Positions 30,981 through 42,498 of a stretch of DNA of 64,000 nucleotides are shown here, one piece after another. The DNA is from Amoebophrya sp. A120 (taxonomy: Eukaryota; Sar; Dinophyceae; Syndiniales; Amoebophryaceae). Below the pieces are notes generated by a model, which was given only the letters and a program-made list of their open reading frames with translations, was not told where the DNA came from and ran no database searches. The position numbers and the translations under genes are program-made. The stretch is taken from positions 3,143,151 to 3,207,150 of the forward strand of contig CAJINV010000007.1 in NCBI GenBank assembly GCA_905178155.1, in the 5' to 3' direction. Within the stretch, counting starts at the first letter, position 1, and each line of letters opens with the position of its first letter.

Positions 30981-33900
30981 ATGTTGGCTTTTTGTCAAGA
31001 CATCCTGGCGGACCTGACGAGTGATTCCGAAGATGCCGAACCTGCGGCCAGTTTTACCACCGGCGCAGATCGGCGCGGCAACGGGGAAAATGCAAAAACT
31101 CCGGGTAAGAGCGATGAAGTGTCGACGGCGGCGGGGACACGGGAGGCGGGCCAGCACGTGCTGCGTGAACGCAAAGATGAACAAGTGTTTGAATCTTCTA
31201 CCCCCGAGGAACTAGAAGAATTTTACAAGAACCGAGAGAGGAAAAGGCCGCTGAGATCGGCGGAGGCAACCCCATGTGCGCAGGTAGCAGTACCACCATC
31301 GGGAAATCAAAAAGAGGCTCGTGATACTCGCAGGTCCGACAGTTGTACCTCGTCCACCCATGAGTTGGATCATCTTCACGATGTTCACGATAGTACTACT
31401 GACGGGAAAGAGGAAGGAACCGATGCGGGTGAAAATGAGTTCGGTGCTATTGCAAATGAACTACTCCAGAAGTCTACAGCTTCTTCCTCTGAGCGCCAGG
31501 CTGTGGCCGGCACTACCAGCAGTAAAAATTCAACCGGAACAAGAACAAGCACAAGACCGAAAGGCCGGCTTCCTTATTTGAAGCAGTCTTTCACTGTCGG
31601 CGATGTGGAGAACGTGTTGTGTCCAAGCCCCGATCCGTCAAAGTGCTCCGTCTTGTTGACGAGTTTCGACGTGGCGCGCGGAAACTGTTGCAACAGCGAG
31701 GAGAGTGCGGCGGAGCGGCGGTCCATCCGCATGCACCTGACCACCGTCGAATTAGACATCAACCCGTTCAAAGGATCTTCTTGTTGTACCGGTAGTGAAG
31801 GAAAAAATCACGACAAAGACGGTTCTTGGACAAAATCTTCAACCGGCGATAGCAATATGACAACTGGTGTGAAGGCCGCGAGTGGTAACAAAAGCAAAGG
31901 GAAGAAGATGTTGAATTACGATGGCGACATGATAAACGATTTTAAGATGCAAGGCAAGGGGAACAACAACAAAGCATATCAAGGGAAGAACAAAAGTAGA
32001 AATAAGCGGAAGGGTGCAAACGATTCCCAGCGGCGTCCCGCGGGCGTGTCGGACAAGGATTGGAACCGGCGGTTCTACTTTTGGAGCCGGTACGACCTCG
32101 GGGTGCGCATGGACACCAGCGGGTTCTACGAGGTCACGCCGGAGAGCGTCGCGGCGTACGTGGCGCAACGACTCTCGCACTGCGAAAAGATCGTGGACGG
32201 GACTGCGGGGTGCGGCGGCAACCTGGTGCAGCTGGCGACGTTCTGCCGGAACGTGCGACTGGACGACCCGGAGATGCAGGCGCAGTTTGCGAACCAGAAG
32301 AGAACCCGGCTGGTTCTGGGCGTGGACCTGGTGCCCACCAAACTGCTGGACGCGGTGCACAATTTGAAGATCTACGAGTTCCCCGGCACGGTGCACGTGT
32401 CCGACGTGGCCGACCGCACGGAATTTTCGCGGGCCCTGTTTGAGGCGGAAAAATTCGGCACCGTGGATAAGCCCTCGGTCGTGGTCGCGCCGGGCCGCTT
32501 CGAGGTGGTGGCGGAGCAGCTGGCGCTGCTGTGGAACTACCCGCTCTTCTCGTACGAGAACAAGATCATGAGGAGTTTGAAACAGCAGGAGCAGGGGGAT
32601 TATGACAAAAACAAACACAAACTGATGTTCTCGATGAACAGCAAGGGTTCAACACCCGGGATGAAGACATTCAACTGTGCATCTTCTCAAGGTCGTGTGG
32701 TGGCAACGGCAAAAGGAAGAGACGATGTTGTGGAGCATCTTCACGCATCAAGTGAAGACCAGGCCCCCTTTGAAGACGACGAGATCGACAACCACGACGA
32801 GAACGACGACGGCAAAGCTTTTGCCGAACCGCTGCCTGCCCGAGGTACCACAATTGCTGCTCCCGCGTCCCTGTTGAGCACCTATGCCCCGCGGCGGCCC
32901 AACGCGCCCGGCCAGTACCGATTCCCCTTTGACGCGGTGTTTCTCTCGCCTCCCTGGGGCGGGCCGGCGCACTTGGAGGAAGAGATCTTTCGGTTCAGTT
33001 TCGCGGACGAGCAAATCGGGGACGACCTGATCCGCAACCTGTTTCACTACGCCACTAGCCTGGCGCCAAACATCGTCCTGTTCCTGCCCCGCCACCAGGA
33101 TCTTCGCGAAATCGCGGAACTCGCGGCCAAGTACGGATTTCCGGACGTGGAGGTAGAGTCGGTCTGCTACGCCAAACCGCACCGGCACCGGAAGATGCTG
33201 CTCTGTCACTTCGGGCCGAAGTGCGTTCTGCGCAACAACACCTGGCTCAAGAAGGGCAACCGCGGCGCAGCAGCAGCAGCAGTCCTTGGCCGCGGGACAG
33301 AACTTTTTACCAACAGTTCGGAGGTGGAAGAAGATGGTCGGAACAAAACTAGTGGGGTGGACGTCCTCGGGGAAGCAACCACTAAGAAGACGAGCAAGGC
33401 CGTAGGAGCTGCTGCAGCGGCCATCAAGCAAGACCACCCGACGCAATTGAAGATGTCACCGTCTTCAACTACCCCGGTGACGCCGGCACTGCATGCATCA
33501 ACATCTTCCTCCTCTCATGTACTACCGGTCCCGCACCAGTTACAGTTTTTTGTTCCCGGCCTCTCTGGGGAGGTTGACCGCGAAGTGAGTGTTGGACCGA
33601 CCGCGGGGGCTTCGTCGACGACAGAAACTAGCAGGGGGAGCGGGCGGCTCTCCTTTTCACCCCTCGACGACGTGGATCATCCGGATTTGATCGTGTCAAG
33701 CGGGCAACAAGTTGGAAATACTGAGCTGGGGAAAAATGTTCCTGTCGACGAGAATGAGGAAGTGGATGAGTGGGCAGTGGTGCGGATGGAACTCGAGCGC
33801 CTCGGCGTGATTCCCGTCACGGTCAGCGCAGCGACGAGTAGTAAGCAGAGTTCGAAGTCATTTCCGCAGGGTACAACGAGGACGGCAACCTCTACGCGCA

Positions 33901-34580
33901 CAGATGCGAGGACCAATCCGCGGCCAGAGGAGCCAGTTACAACTTCTGTCCAGGGCAAGAACAAGCAGACGGAGGTTTCTGCCGGTTGTTTTCCCGACTT
34001 GGACGCCAGTATCGACAACAGGAGTGGTTCCATTTCTTCCCCGCCGGGGCCAGAGCAAGAAGGCAGCTGCGACCGGGAAGATGAGAACTTCTGCGGAGGG
34101 CGAGAGAGTCGTCTTTCGGACGTTGATCTGAATGGTGCAAGGACGATTCTGGATAAGAATTTCTTGGACAACAAGAACATCAACAAGACTAAAGTAGAGA
34201 ACAAAGACAGCACGACCACTCCTAGAGGGCGGCGAACTGGTGTTGCGGATGCTGAAGAAGCAACTGCGGCTGACGATGAACCAGTGTTGTCTACCCCGAA
34301 GGCGGCCACGACCGCGGGCGGGCGGTGCAGCAAGCGCCGGAGCTATAACCCGTTCACCGCCATAATCGAGAAAAAGAAACGCGACCGCGCCAAGAACCGG
34401 CTCCTGGCCTCGGTGAAACTGGAGTATGTTCCTTTCGGCGTGAGCAAGCTGCGCGTGACCAAGAAGGCAAATCTGTCGGAGCGGCTCGTCCACAACACTT
34501 GTGTCCGCTTGCTGGAAGGGGGGCTGCACGTGGTGGACAGAGGAGGCCACGTCGGTGCAGGCGTTGCGCTGCACAGCTAA
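30981..34580 (+). CDS. TGS1: Trimethylguanosine synthase (RNA cap hypermethylase)
   Basis: A single exon of 1199 residues from ATG 30981; the frame is open further upstream but without ATG. The catalytic core lies at residues about 355-760. It contains WNRRFYFWSRYDLGVRMD and GFYEVTPESVAAYVAQR, then the SAM-binding motif IVDGTAGCGGNLVQLA (about 405) and LVLGVDLVPTKLLDAVHNL (about 445). The signature FDAVFLSPPWGGPAHLEEE (about 650-668) follows; SPPWGGP is diagnostic. The family converts m7G caps of snRNA, snoRNA and, in trans-splicing protists, spliced-leader RNA to trimethylguanosine in the nucleus. A low-complexity insertion of about 85 residues (about 555-640) separates motif II and the catalytic motif. 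The first 350 and last 430 residues are disordered, except for a conserved-looking basic end (NPFTAIIEKKKRDRAKNRLL, YVPFGVSKLRVTKKANLSERL). Confidence 0.93.
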   Translation: MLAFCQDILADLTSDSEDAEPAASFTTGADRRGNGENAKTPGKSDEVSTAAGTREAGQHVLRERKDEQVFESSTPEELEEFYKNRERKRPLRSAEATPCAQVAVPPSGNQKEARDTRRSDSCTSSTHELDHLHDVHDSTTDGKEEGTDAGENEFGAIANELLQKSTASSSERQAVAGTTSSKNSTGTRTSTRPKGRLPYLKQSFTVGDVENVLCPSPDPSKCSVLLTSFDVARGNCCNSEESAAERRSIRMHLTTVELDINPFKGSSCCTGSEGKNHDKDGSWTKSSTGDSNMTTGVKAASGNKSKGKKMLNYDGDMINDFKMQGKGNNNKAYQGKNKSRNKRKGANDSQRRPAGVSDKDWNRRFYFWSRYDLGVRMDTSGFYEVTPESVAAYVAQRLSHCEKIVDGTAGCGGNLVQLATFCRNVRLDDPEMQAQFANQKRTRLVLGVDLVPTKLLDAVHNLKIYEFPGTVHVSDVADRTEFSRALFEAEKFGTVDKPSVVVAPGRFEVVAEQLALLWNYPLFSYENKIMRSLKQQEQGDYDKNKHKLMFSMNSKGSTPGMKTFNCASSQGRVVATAKGRDDVVEHLHASSEDQAPFEDDEIDNHDENDDGKAFAEPLPARGTTIAAPASLLSTYAPRRPNAPGQYRFPFDAVFLSPPWGGPAHLEEEIFRFSFADEQIGDDLIRNLFHYATSLAPNIVLFLPRHQDLREIAELAAKYGFPDVEVESVCYAKPHRHRKMLLCHFGPKCVLRNNTWLKKGNRGAAAAAVLGRGTELFTNSSEVEEDGRNKTSGVDVLGEATTKKTSKAVGAAAAAIKQDHPTQLKMSPSSTTPVTPALHASTSSSSHVLPVPHQLQFFVPGLSGEVDREVSVGPTAGASSTTETSRGSGRLSFSPLDDVDHPDLIVSSGQQVGNTELGKNVPVDENEEVDEWAVVRMELERLGVIPVTVSAATSSKQSSKSFPQGTTRTATSTRTDARTNPRPEEPVTTSVQGKNKQTEVSAGCFPDLDASIDNRSGSISSPPGPEQEGSCDREDENFCGGRESRLSDVDLNGARTILDKNFLDNKNINKTKVENKDSTTTPRGRRTGVADAEEATAADDEPVLSTPKAATTAGGRCSKRRSYNPFTAIIEKKKRDRAKNRLLASVKLEYVPFGVSKLRVTKKANLSERLVHNTCVRLLEGGLHVVDRGGHVGAGVALHS

Positions 34581-36116
34581 AGAAACCGAAAAAAACGGCG
34601 GAATAAACGGTATTGCAGAAGACCTGCCTTCGTCGTCATTCGGCATGTGAGGGACACTCTGCCGCCAGTTAGGGATCATCGCAATGAAAAAGTTGTGCGA
34701 CTTGAAGAAGAGATAGGCGGACAAATGAAAATGAAGTGCAGCGAAGTGAAGTGATTTTTTTCATTACAGTTTTTTTCTGCTCATAAATCTCGTCGCCTGC
34801 TCATTATCACTTCTAATCCGGGGAAAGAACGAGAAGCGGATAGTTCTTGTTAGTTTATTTTATTTTCCATTTTTTCTCTTGCTGAGCTGTGCTACTAGTA
34901 CTAGGTTGAAGCCAGCGGGTGACGAGGACCACGCGACGCGAACAAGCACGGGAAACAATGACAGCGTCGCAGTTGTGGAACAAAATAGCGATACATAAAT
35001 GATACGTTTATTCACTATCAAATCTTCAAAGAAATGCGAATTGCCCTTTTCAACCTCTCGTGTGTTAGTTGTTTTGTTACCTCTTTTTGAAAAGGTCCCA
35101 GCGACAGGCTCCCCGTCATCTACAACACGACTTATTGTACACGACTAATTATTTGTAGTAGAGTTTCTCTTGCCGAATTGGAATTTCAGGCGCGACCGGA
35201 ACCAGTTGAGCTAGAAGAGTTGTGTTTTGCAAAAATGATGAAGATCAAGATGCTGCATGATCACCATGTGTTGAGGAGTTGGCGTACTGTTCTTTTCGCC
35301 GACCCGCGACACATATGTATACTTCTTTGCGGGTACGCGTACTTTCTTACTTCCGACAACACGACGAATTGGTTCCTTTTTCGGTTGTTTTTACCTCCGC
35401 GGTTGAAGAATGATGGTGGTGTTCTACATTGCAGCCCAAGTGTGAAGGCAGCACGTTCACCCCGCCCTTGAGATTCTTCTCCAATAGAAGGCTGAATAAA
35501 GTCTGTTTCACCTCCTCCATGTGTGCGGGCAGGCAATTTTTGATGTCCATATCGTTGAGCAGTACTTCACCAAAACCACCGCAGCATAAACGCAGGGAAC
35601 CAGGGGGCATGTACGTAGAAAAGGGAGCAGACAAGCAAATGTACTTGCTTTCACGATGTCGATCTGTCACTTGGACTAGAATTATTTCTTGCAGTACTTT
35701 AAAGATAAAGAAGAACTACACGCGAAGTGAAAGTATGGGAACAGTGAGTGCAAAGTGACACATCACTGTGCCGCCTGTGATTTACGCGCGTCGGAAAAAA
35801 TTCGGTATGCTATTTTGGACGTTCTGGCCCTGCAGATGCTGCTTCTGATCTCTGCGTTTAGAGCTTTTAGGTCCGTCGTCCGCAATTTCATCCTGCATTC
35901 TTCGTTTCTCTTCGTTTGATTCCAGATAGAAAAGGTATTGAGAGGGCATCACGCGACTCCTTTTTTGTCACATAAAAAGTACCCTACCTGTGGGAGCAGC
36001 TCTTCTAGTAAGTACAAGTCATTTACAATTATTCTAAGTTCGTGCGTCTGCGTAGTCCCGTTCTTTTCCTCGAGACCATTCTTGTAAAATCAAAACCTTC
36101 AAGTTCAACACTAACA
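34581..36116. other. Spacer between genes 11 and 12
   Basis: AT-rich first 600 bp without signal; the second half contains the minus-strand candidate gene described at 35245-35891. Overlapping + frames (35178-35471, 35429-35758) look like its shadows. Confidence 0.5.
35245..35891 (-). CDS. Possible spliced minus-strand gene, unknown product
   Basis: On the minus strand, ATG at 35891 opens a frame (MKLRTTDLKALNAEIRSS) that ends at a GTAAAT donor (exon 35891-35786). An AG at 35697-35698 resumes in phase at 35696 and runs to 35395 (LQEIILVQVTDRHRESK; later CLPAHMEEVKQTLFSLLLEK, GVNVLPSHLGC). A GTAAAA donor and AACAG acceptor lead to a short last exon 35286-35245 ending in TGA. Total 149 residues with introns of 89 and 108 bp. 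The splice phases agree and the residues look protein-like, but there is no known motif, the final exon is weak, and an alternative acceptor exists at 35676. It would break the otherwise one-sided gene order. Confidence 0.35.
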
Positions 36117-38738
36117 ATGTCGTCGCAGCCGCCAACCCCACCGCCCGCGGCCGCGACTCCTCCTGTGCGGGCGGAGTCTCCGCAGCTGGAAGATTTCATT
36201 TCCGACCGGGAAGTGAACAAGACCATCGGGAAAAACAACATTTTCCGCACGCTGTGGTGCAACATTTTCCTCTATCGCAAGAAAAAACTGTTTCACTGTC
36301 AACTTGTGATGCATAGAACGGAATGCAAATGTGTTTGTCTTGCTACACATGCAAGACATTGGATTTTTAGCTGTGTTTTCCCTTGAGAAGCGCGCATGCC
36401 CAGTTTTCTTTGTCATGTGTAACAAACTTGTGATGCAGATCTTGCAAAATCATCACAGTGAAGCAGTTTTTTCGTGGGATATCCTCGTGATCGGGTCCAC
36501 GATCACGTTTGGACCGGTGTTTGACAAGTACATCCTTCAACTTTCCGACAAGAATTGGGTGGTCGGCGTCGTGGAGTCCGCCTCGGGGATGACCTCGTTA
36601 CTGGTGTTCGTGCCGGTGGCCTACCTGGTCGACCACGTGTACGGCCCCCAGGACCGCGCGCGCCTGGTTCGCAACAGCGCGAACTTACTCTCCGTCGGCG
36701 TGGTGGTGTTAGTGTTTGCCATTCTGTTTGATTCCTTCTACCTGCTCTTCCCGGCGTTGTTTCTGAACGGCGTGTTCTACGAACTCTTTTCCTCCGCCAC
36801 CGAGGCGCTGTTTGCGGACTCGGCGGGTGTCACCGGGGACCGGGCGGGCTGGTACGTAAAGAAGCAGGTCTACATCACCATCGCCGCCGGCGTGGGCCCG
36901 CTGATCACCTTGCTCTTGGCATTTGCGGATAACAAAAATCATCTTCTTGCCCACGGAGGTTTGTCTTATGACAATCCGATGAATTATGCGGACGAGTCGT
37001 GGCCTACTGACCACAGGTGGGACATCAGCACAGCCGGGGGAAACGTTCATCATTTCGATGATGGTTCCACACCAATATCGGGCCCGTTTGCGGTAGCTCC
37101 AACCGGTAGTTCATCGTCGTGGCACATGTTCAATCCGTTATTTTCCAGATATCAGCTTCCAGGACCAGCTTTACGAATGAGTGCAGCTGCGGCCTCATCC
37201 GGCGGTACAGAAGAGATAAGGTCACCACGTCCAGCAGGTGCGATTATAGCGGGAAAAATAGAAACTGCTTCTGTTTCAGCCTCTTCCCGGTCTTTACTAG
37301 AACGCAACAGCGATACTAGCACAACGCTTGCTGGCGCCGGTGAGATGCTTCTGGGAAGCGGTGTTCTTGGTGTCCAGCGAGCGATAGGAGACGCTGCTGG
37401 CGCGGGGGCATTGAAGACTCTTCCATCGACACCATCTGAGGAGTCGAGCACTACAACGATGGTCGCTGGTAATCCTTCACCTTCGTTCTTCAGCGATAAC
37501 TTCTCCTCCAGCACTTGGACCTTATCGTGGATGCACTTCATTCTGCTCTCCGGCGTCGTTCTGTTCGCCCCGTTGTACTGCTTTCTCTACGGGTATCGGG
37601 ACCTGATCCAGGAGCAGGATGTCGAGGGGAACCAGAAGAAAACCGAGGACGAAGTGTTTACGACGAACCTGACCCGCGGCGAGAAGTGGATTCCGTACCT
37701 GTGCGGCCTGAGCGACTTTGTCGTGTCGATCGGGGCCGGAATGACGGTGAAGTTCTTCAACCTCTTCTTTATTCAGGACTACCACTTTCAGCCGTGGCAG
37801 ATATCCCTGCTGCAGACCGCCTACCCACTGACCATCGCGGTTTTCACGATACTACTCGGCAAAATCGCGAAGTACTGCGGCCGGGCGCAGACGAGCGCAT
37901 GTACTTCTCACTTTTACTCGGAGATCGTTAATACGTGCTGTTGTTTCGTAAAGGGGTGATGTTTCGTAGGCTTTGGAGTTTGAAATTTTTCCTGTACGGA
38001 CTGAACTGATAACAGCGGAGCACATTATGTTAAACAAAAAGATAAAAATGAAAATCCACTTCCCAGTCGCCTTCTCCCTGAACGCGCTGTGCATGATCCT
38101 CCTGGCTCAGCTGCAGGACGTGCGCGTTTTGCTGGCAATCTTCCTGATTCGGGGCGGCATGGCAAACGGCGTCGCGCCGCTCGACCGGTCCATTCTGATG
38201 GACTACACGCCGTCGAGTCAGAGGGGAAAGTGGAACGCCGTGGAGAGCTTCACGAGCATCACCTGGAGCGGGTCTGCCTTTTTGGGAGGCTACATTGCCG
38301 ACGTGCAGGACTATCGGTAAAGTGCTACTTCTATGCTTTCCTTTTTACAGGACTTTTTCGCACAAGTTCTGGCTGTGTGTTGTTCGTTTTCACAAATAGA
38401 CCAGAATGCTATCGCATGCTATCAAGAATGACTTCGTTTTACCAAAACCCAGGCAAACGTTCCGCTACACCGGCTTCATCTATCTGGTCGGGACCCTGAT
38501 CTATTCCCCACTTCTGTTTCTCGTTCCAAGGAAGGCAAAGAAAGATTCTAGTGGCAGCGGCACTGCAGCAAGTACCGAAGCAGGTAGTGGAGCTGCAGGC
38601 ACGCTACTCCCATCGGAGCCTGCGGAGCTGGAGAACCCTGTTGATAGTACAGCTCCAACATCACAGTCTTCTACTTCTCGCGGGGAGCCTCTGTTGGTCG
38701 TCAGGGGGCGCGCACTGTCGCGAGACTCGGATCATTAA
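36117..38738 (+). CDS. Major facilitator superfamily transporter
   Basis: Exons 36117-36272, 36487-37900, 38067-38316 and 38453-38738 give 701 residues. Intron 1 is introner D1; the other two (37901-38066, 38317-38452) are GT-AG. Twelve or so hydrophobic helices are arranged in two halves. They are separated by a central loop of about 180 residues (about 265-445) that is Ser/Thr-rich. The second-half text SILMDYTPSSQRGKWNAVES followed by SITWSGSAFLGGYIADVQDYRQTFRYTGFIYL is the conserved loop-and-helix pattern of a plant/algal/protist MFS group. The N-terminus (about 30 residues) is Pro/Ala-rich and the C-terminus Ser/Thr-rich; both are probably cytosolic. Substrate cannot be predicted. An AATAAA occurs at the stop codon (38737-38742), possibly a polyadenylation signal. 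Confidence 0.88.
36273..36486 (+). mobile_element. Introner element D1 (214 bp)
   Basis: Target duplication TCCTC at 36268-36272 and 36482-36486. The left end TATCGCAAGAAAAAACTG then TTCACTGT is mirrored by ACAGTGAAGCAGTTTTTT and GGGATA at the right. Removal joins NIFL to VIGST in frame. Different ends from families A-C, but it shares the internal CTTGTGATGCA motif (twice) with them. Confidence 0.88.
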
Positions 38739-39331
38739 ATAAAAGCGATAGGAACTTGGTGATTTGAAACGAATGTTGAGTGGCTCTTTTTTCAAGAATG
38801 ACGCCACGAACATGAACCTTGAGGCAGTAGCGCATGTGGTTTTGCTTTTGGTTTCCGTTTGAAAATGAACCAATGTTGACGAGCGCGTTGTGAAGCATGA
38901 GAATGCGCTCGTTTCAATGTGAGTGTGACAACTGGCCGGTTGTCAGGATTAAGTACGTTTGAAAACGCAAGTCTTGTACCTCTCCGGCGAAAGTCGAGGA
39001 GGGGGAAAGCCTTCCTGTCCCGCCCGTGTTTCAGTTTACATCGATGGAATTTTAATCTAGCAAAAAATTTACGCTTGTTTTTTCTTAAGCAAGTATGTTC
39101 AGTCAGCGAGGTGAAAAGACAGGCGTTTGCCCATGCCGTTGATCACCGTGTAACGAGAACCCCTTGATACGTGCCACCTGGATAGAGCTCGTCCTATGCG
39201 TTGCTGCAACTCGTCCGAGTTGAAGATGGGTGAGCAGTGAACATTATCGACAGATTTTTCCGGTCGAGCAGTGAGGAGATCCTCTTCGAGAGAAATGCAC
39301 TTCTACTTTCGCCATCGCCGGCACGTCAAAG
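38739..39331. other. Spacer between genes 12 and 13
   Basis: No gene or repeat recognised. Confidence 0.6.
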
Positions 39332-42300
39332 ATGTTGTCTCTCTTCATTCGCCCTAGCCGACTTGTTGGGAAGCACCAGCGATTTCTTGTCAGTGTCGCA
39401 CGCACGAAGAGGTCAGTGGAACAGGATGACGCCAGCAGAATCGGGGGCTCGTGCCACCAAGAAGAGTGTGCCATGGGAGGTCATCCACCGGAACAAGCAG
39501 CGCCATCGCTACTCGCACCGGATGAAACATCTTCAGCCGGCGCAGTCGTCAAAGTTGGGCGAGGAGATGCGACGACCCCAGCTACGGCATTCGCACACCT
39601 GGAGCCGCTGCGCAGAGAGCGTGAGAGTCAGACTGCGGATCCCGACCTGCCGACACCCCTGACGGAGTTCCAGATAAAGGCGCAGAAAGATGGAACCTAT
39701 CCGGGCTCCTTCGAGAACCAGCCGGAAGCCCCGCACGAGGTGGTCTTGCAGTTCCACGAGAGCGGGCCCCAGTGGGTCCCTCGGAGTCAGGTGTATCCGG
39801 AATTTTTTTCCGGGAGTGGGGACAGAATAAACGGTTGCGGAGACGCCAAAGAACTCACATCTTCTGATGTGTGCTCCGCAAGATTAGCAGCGAGTGGGGA
39901 TGAACCGGAGCAACAGAAAGGGATCCAAGTGTCAGCAGCTGAAACAAATGCAGAGGCAGGAAAAGTGGCTTTGCTCGCCGATAGAAGACAGGGTTCTGCA
40001 CCAGATGAGTTGTTATCCAGCACTCGCCCAACTACAACTTTACCCAGTGCGGCCGCGACTGCTTCCTCGTTGCAGAAGCCTGTACTTCATCCCATAATTT
40101 CTGATTACCCGAAGAACCGAGGGCAACTGCAGCCCAGGCTTTCCGAGTACGCGACGACGCAGCACTTTTACCGCAACGAGCTCCGGTCCTGGTACTGGCA
40201 GCGGAAGCAGGGCACGAAGTACCAGCTGTGGTGCCCCCCGGGGGTGGTGTTTGCGAAATTGTGGAAGTATCACTATGATCCCGGGCCGCAGCAGGTCCCG
40301 CCCCTGGAAAAGTGGTGGTTTCAAGATTCCGCGCGGGAAGGACAACAGGACGAGGATCACGATGGGGACGAAGCCCCCGCTTCTCGCTGCTGGGACTTCG
40401 CCGAAGACGCGGACATGGAGTATCAGTTTCACCGGAGACCAGCGACTGGGCTTGGAGTAGTTGTTTCCACTGCCGAGCAGGGACAACAGGAAAGTTGTTC
40501 TTCATCTTCTGATATACCTGCTTTTGACTATAGCGAAGATGGGGAAGGCAATAATCCTGACGCGGGTGTTGACAATGCTGAAGATAGTGGATACGCGGCG
40601 AGTAACGCACTCGGAACGGACGAGGAAGCTAGTTCACGAGAACGATCGAGCAAAATTGAAATGCCTGAGCAGCATCGAGAGCGGCCGCAGCACACACAGG
40701 AGGCGCAAGATGTTGAACTGCGGGACAACTATCGAAAACCCCTTCCTGAGCAGAATGTGGTCCCCACAGCACCTGCCTCCTCGTCGCGCTTTCATTATTC
40801 TAGATCGCATGAAAATGCAAATGGAAATGCCAAGGAGAAAACCTCTATCTTTCAGCGAGCGGAAGTTGCTTTCGACAGAGGTGGTCATGCATTGATGAAC
40901 GAAAAAATTATATCGAGCGGCACCAAAACCAATATCCCGGTAAACTTGGTGATTGGCGGCGGCACCTGGGCTGTGGCCACTGCTAAAAACACGCCACTGG
41001 AAAATTTCGTGCAGTTTGAGTCGAACGACGCAAAATTGTTTGTCTCCGTGTATATCAAAAGGAAAAATGCCCCCTCCCCATATCAAAACGAAAATCTGTG
41101 ATGCAGATTTGTGGCCACAAATCAGCTTTGTGATGCTAGAATGCAAAAGATGCGGACTGTAGTGCTGTCTAGCGTGGAAAAGCCTTGCAGCTCCAGGATG
41201 ACAGGAGGCAGCTGGAAGTGGGAAACAGCATGACAGACCACCTGCAATTTAGGCCGCAGCTTCGTCTCTTGGCCTTCTAGCAATACAAGTCGATTTGTGT
41301 ACTCAAATACAGCATCACAAATTCGCGCATCTTCCGTTTTCGATATGGGGAGGGGGGATTTTTCACTCTGATAGTGTGCCGTGCCTTTCAAGCCTTCGAG
41401 GGCAACCGGTCGGGCTTGCTCAGTCTGTTGAGTGGTGCTTCTTCTGCCGAAGATATGCTGGACCAGCAGGAGCACCAATTTTTCGAAAACCTTCGGTTCG
41501 TCTTCACCTGGCCTTGGCTTGCGCACCGTTTTCTCCCAAAGCAAATAGTGAAAAAAGCTCATCTGCACTTCGTGGACGAATTCGAGCTCGAGGACTGTCT
41601 GCCAGCACTGTTTCACGTGTTGAAACCGAATGGCACGATCAGCTTCACGTTTGAGAACAAAGAAAGCGCGGCGGCCGCTCTGCGGGAGGTGCTGCTGAAG
41701 AATTCCACGGTGAGAAATTTGATGCAGGGCGCAGCGGGCGCGGCGTATCCCGATCATGGGGCGACACGAACTCAAGGCACGGACAAACACGGAAGCTGCA
41801 AAACCAGCTCTTTAAACGTGAAGTTCGAGTGTCTCACGGTGTCGCAAAAATGCCGAAAGGACCAGAAATTAGCCGAGAGTTTGTTGAAAACGAAAGATGT
41901 GTCCAAAGCCGACGACGAATTTCTTGTCGCGCTCTTCTGCGAACGTGTTTTCGATCCGTTTTTGCAGGCTCCGGCCCACCGGGAGAAGAAGACCGGGGAC
42001 CGGGTGCGGTTTAACGCGCGAGTCGAGGACGTCGTGCAAGACGAAGAGTTCATTGCGACGACGCCCTGCAGAAGGGGGAAACCCATGAGCGGATACTGGC
42101 GCAGGAAGGAGGGTCATGCTGGTCCGGCGGTCGTGATGTCAGACGAGCTCGAGAACGAGGGAATAAACGGGCAACATGTTGTCGAACAAAGTGCAGTAGA
42201 ACAAGATGGTTCTTTGGTAAAGACGACAGAAGCTTCATCTGCGGGTGGCGGTGCTGTAGCGAGTGCAGCAGACAAAAAAGTAATGACCGCAAATGAACAG

Positions 42301-42498
42301 TCTCGTGATGTTATTTCTGACTCGCGATCTGAAGATGAGAGCACCAGGACAAGTACTTCCTCTTGCTACCCTCCGCAGCACCTTCAGGGATGGTTCTACC
42401 GGTCGGAGTGGCGGGCCATTCCTTCCAGAAAACCAAACCAGAAACTCCGTGACCCCGCTTCCTTTATCAATGTCAAGCACAGACTGCTGAAAAGATGA
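39332..42498 (+). CDS. TrmB-like (tRNA m7G) methyltransferase-fold protein, diverged (tentative)
   Basis: Exons 39332-41051 and 41378-42498 give 946 residues; the intron is introner B2. The N-terminus (MLSLFIRPSRLVGKHQRFL, with Arg/Ser and no acids for about 30 residues) looks like a mitochondrial presequence. Residues about 270-330 are aromatic and basic (HFYRNELRSWYWQRKQGTK). From about 535 a Rossmann-like stretch appears: VNLVIGGGTWAVATAKN, NFVQFESNDAKLFVSV, then FVFTWPWLAHRFLPKQIVKK and LPALFHVLKPNGTISFTFEN. This order copies TrmB enzymes, which have a Gly-rich SAM site, the FPDPWPKKRH loop and a late L.PGG..F strand. The Asp and His residues of the loop are largely replaced, so activity may be lost. 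Long Ser/Glu-rich insertions fill the rest. Function is uncertain; the alternative is another class I methyltransferase remnant, perhaps ribosome-associated. Confidence 0.6.
41052..41377 (+). mobile_element. Introner element B2 (326 bp)
   Basis: Target duplication GTGT at 41048-41051 and 41374-41377. Left end ATATCAAAAGGAAAAA, C-run, CCCCATATC; right end GATATGGGGAGGGGGG ... CTGATA. Removal joins GTG T to GC CGT in frame (residues FVSVCRAF). Same length and orientation as B1, sharing the right-hand motif GATTTGTGTAC. Confidence 0.92.

Noticed and set aside
31839..32618. 259-codon minus-strand frame
   Set aside because: Antisense to the catalytic core of trimethylguanosine synthase, which has clear family motifs.
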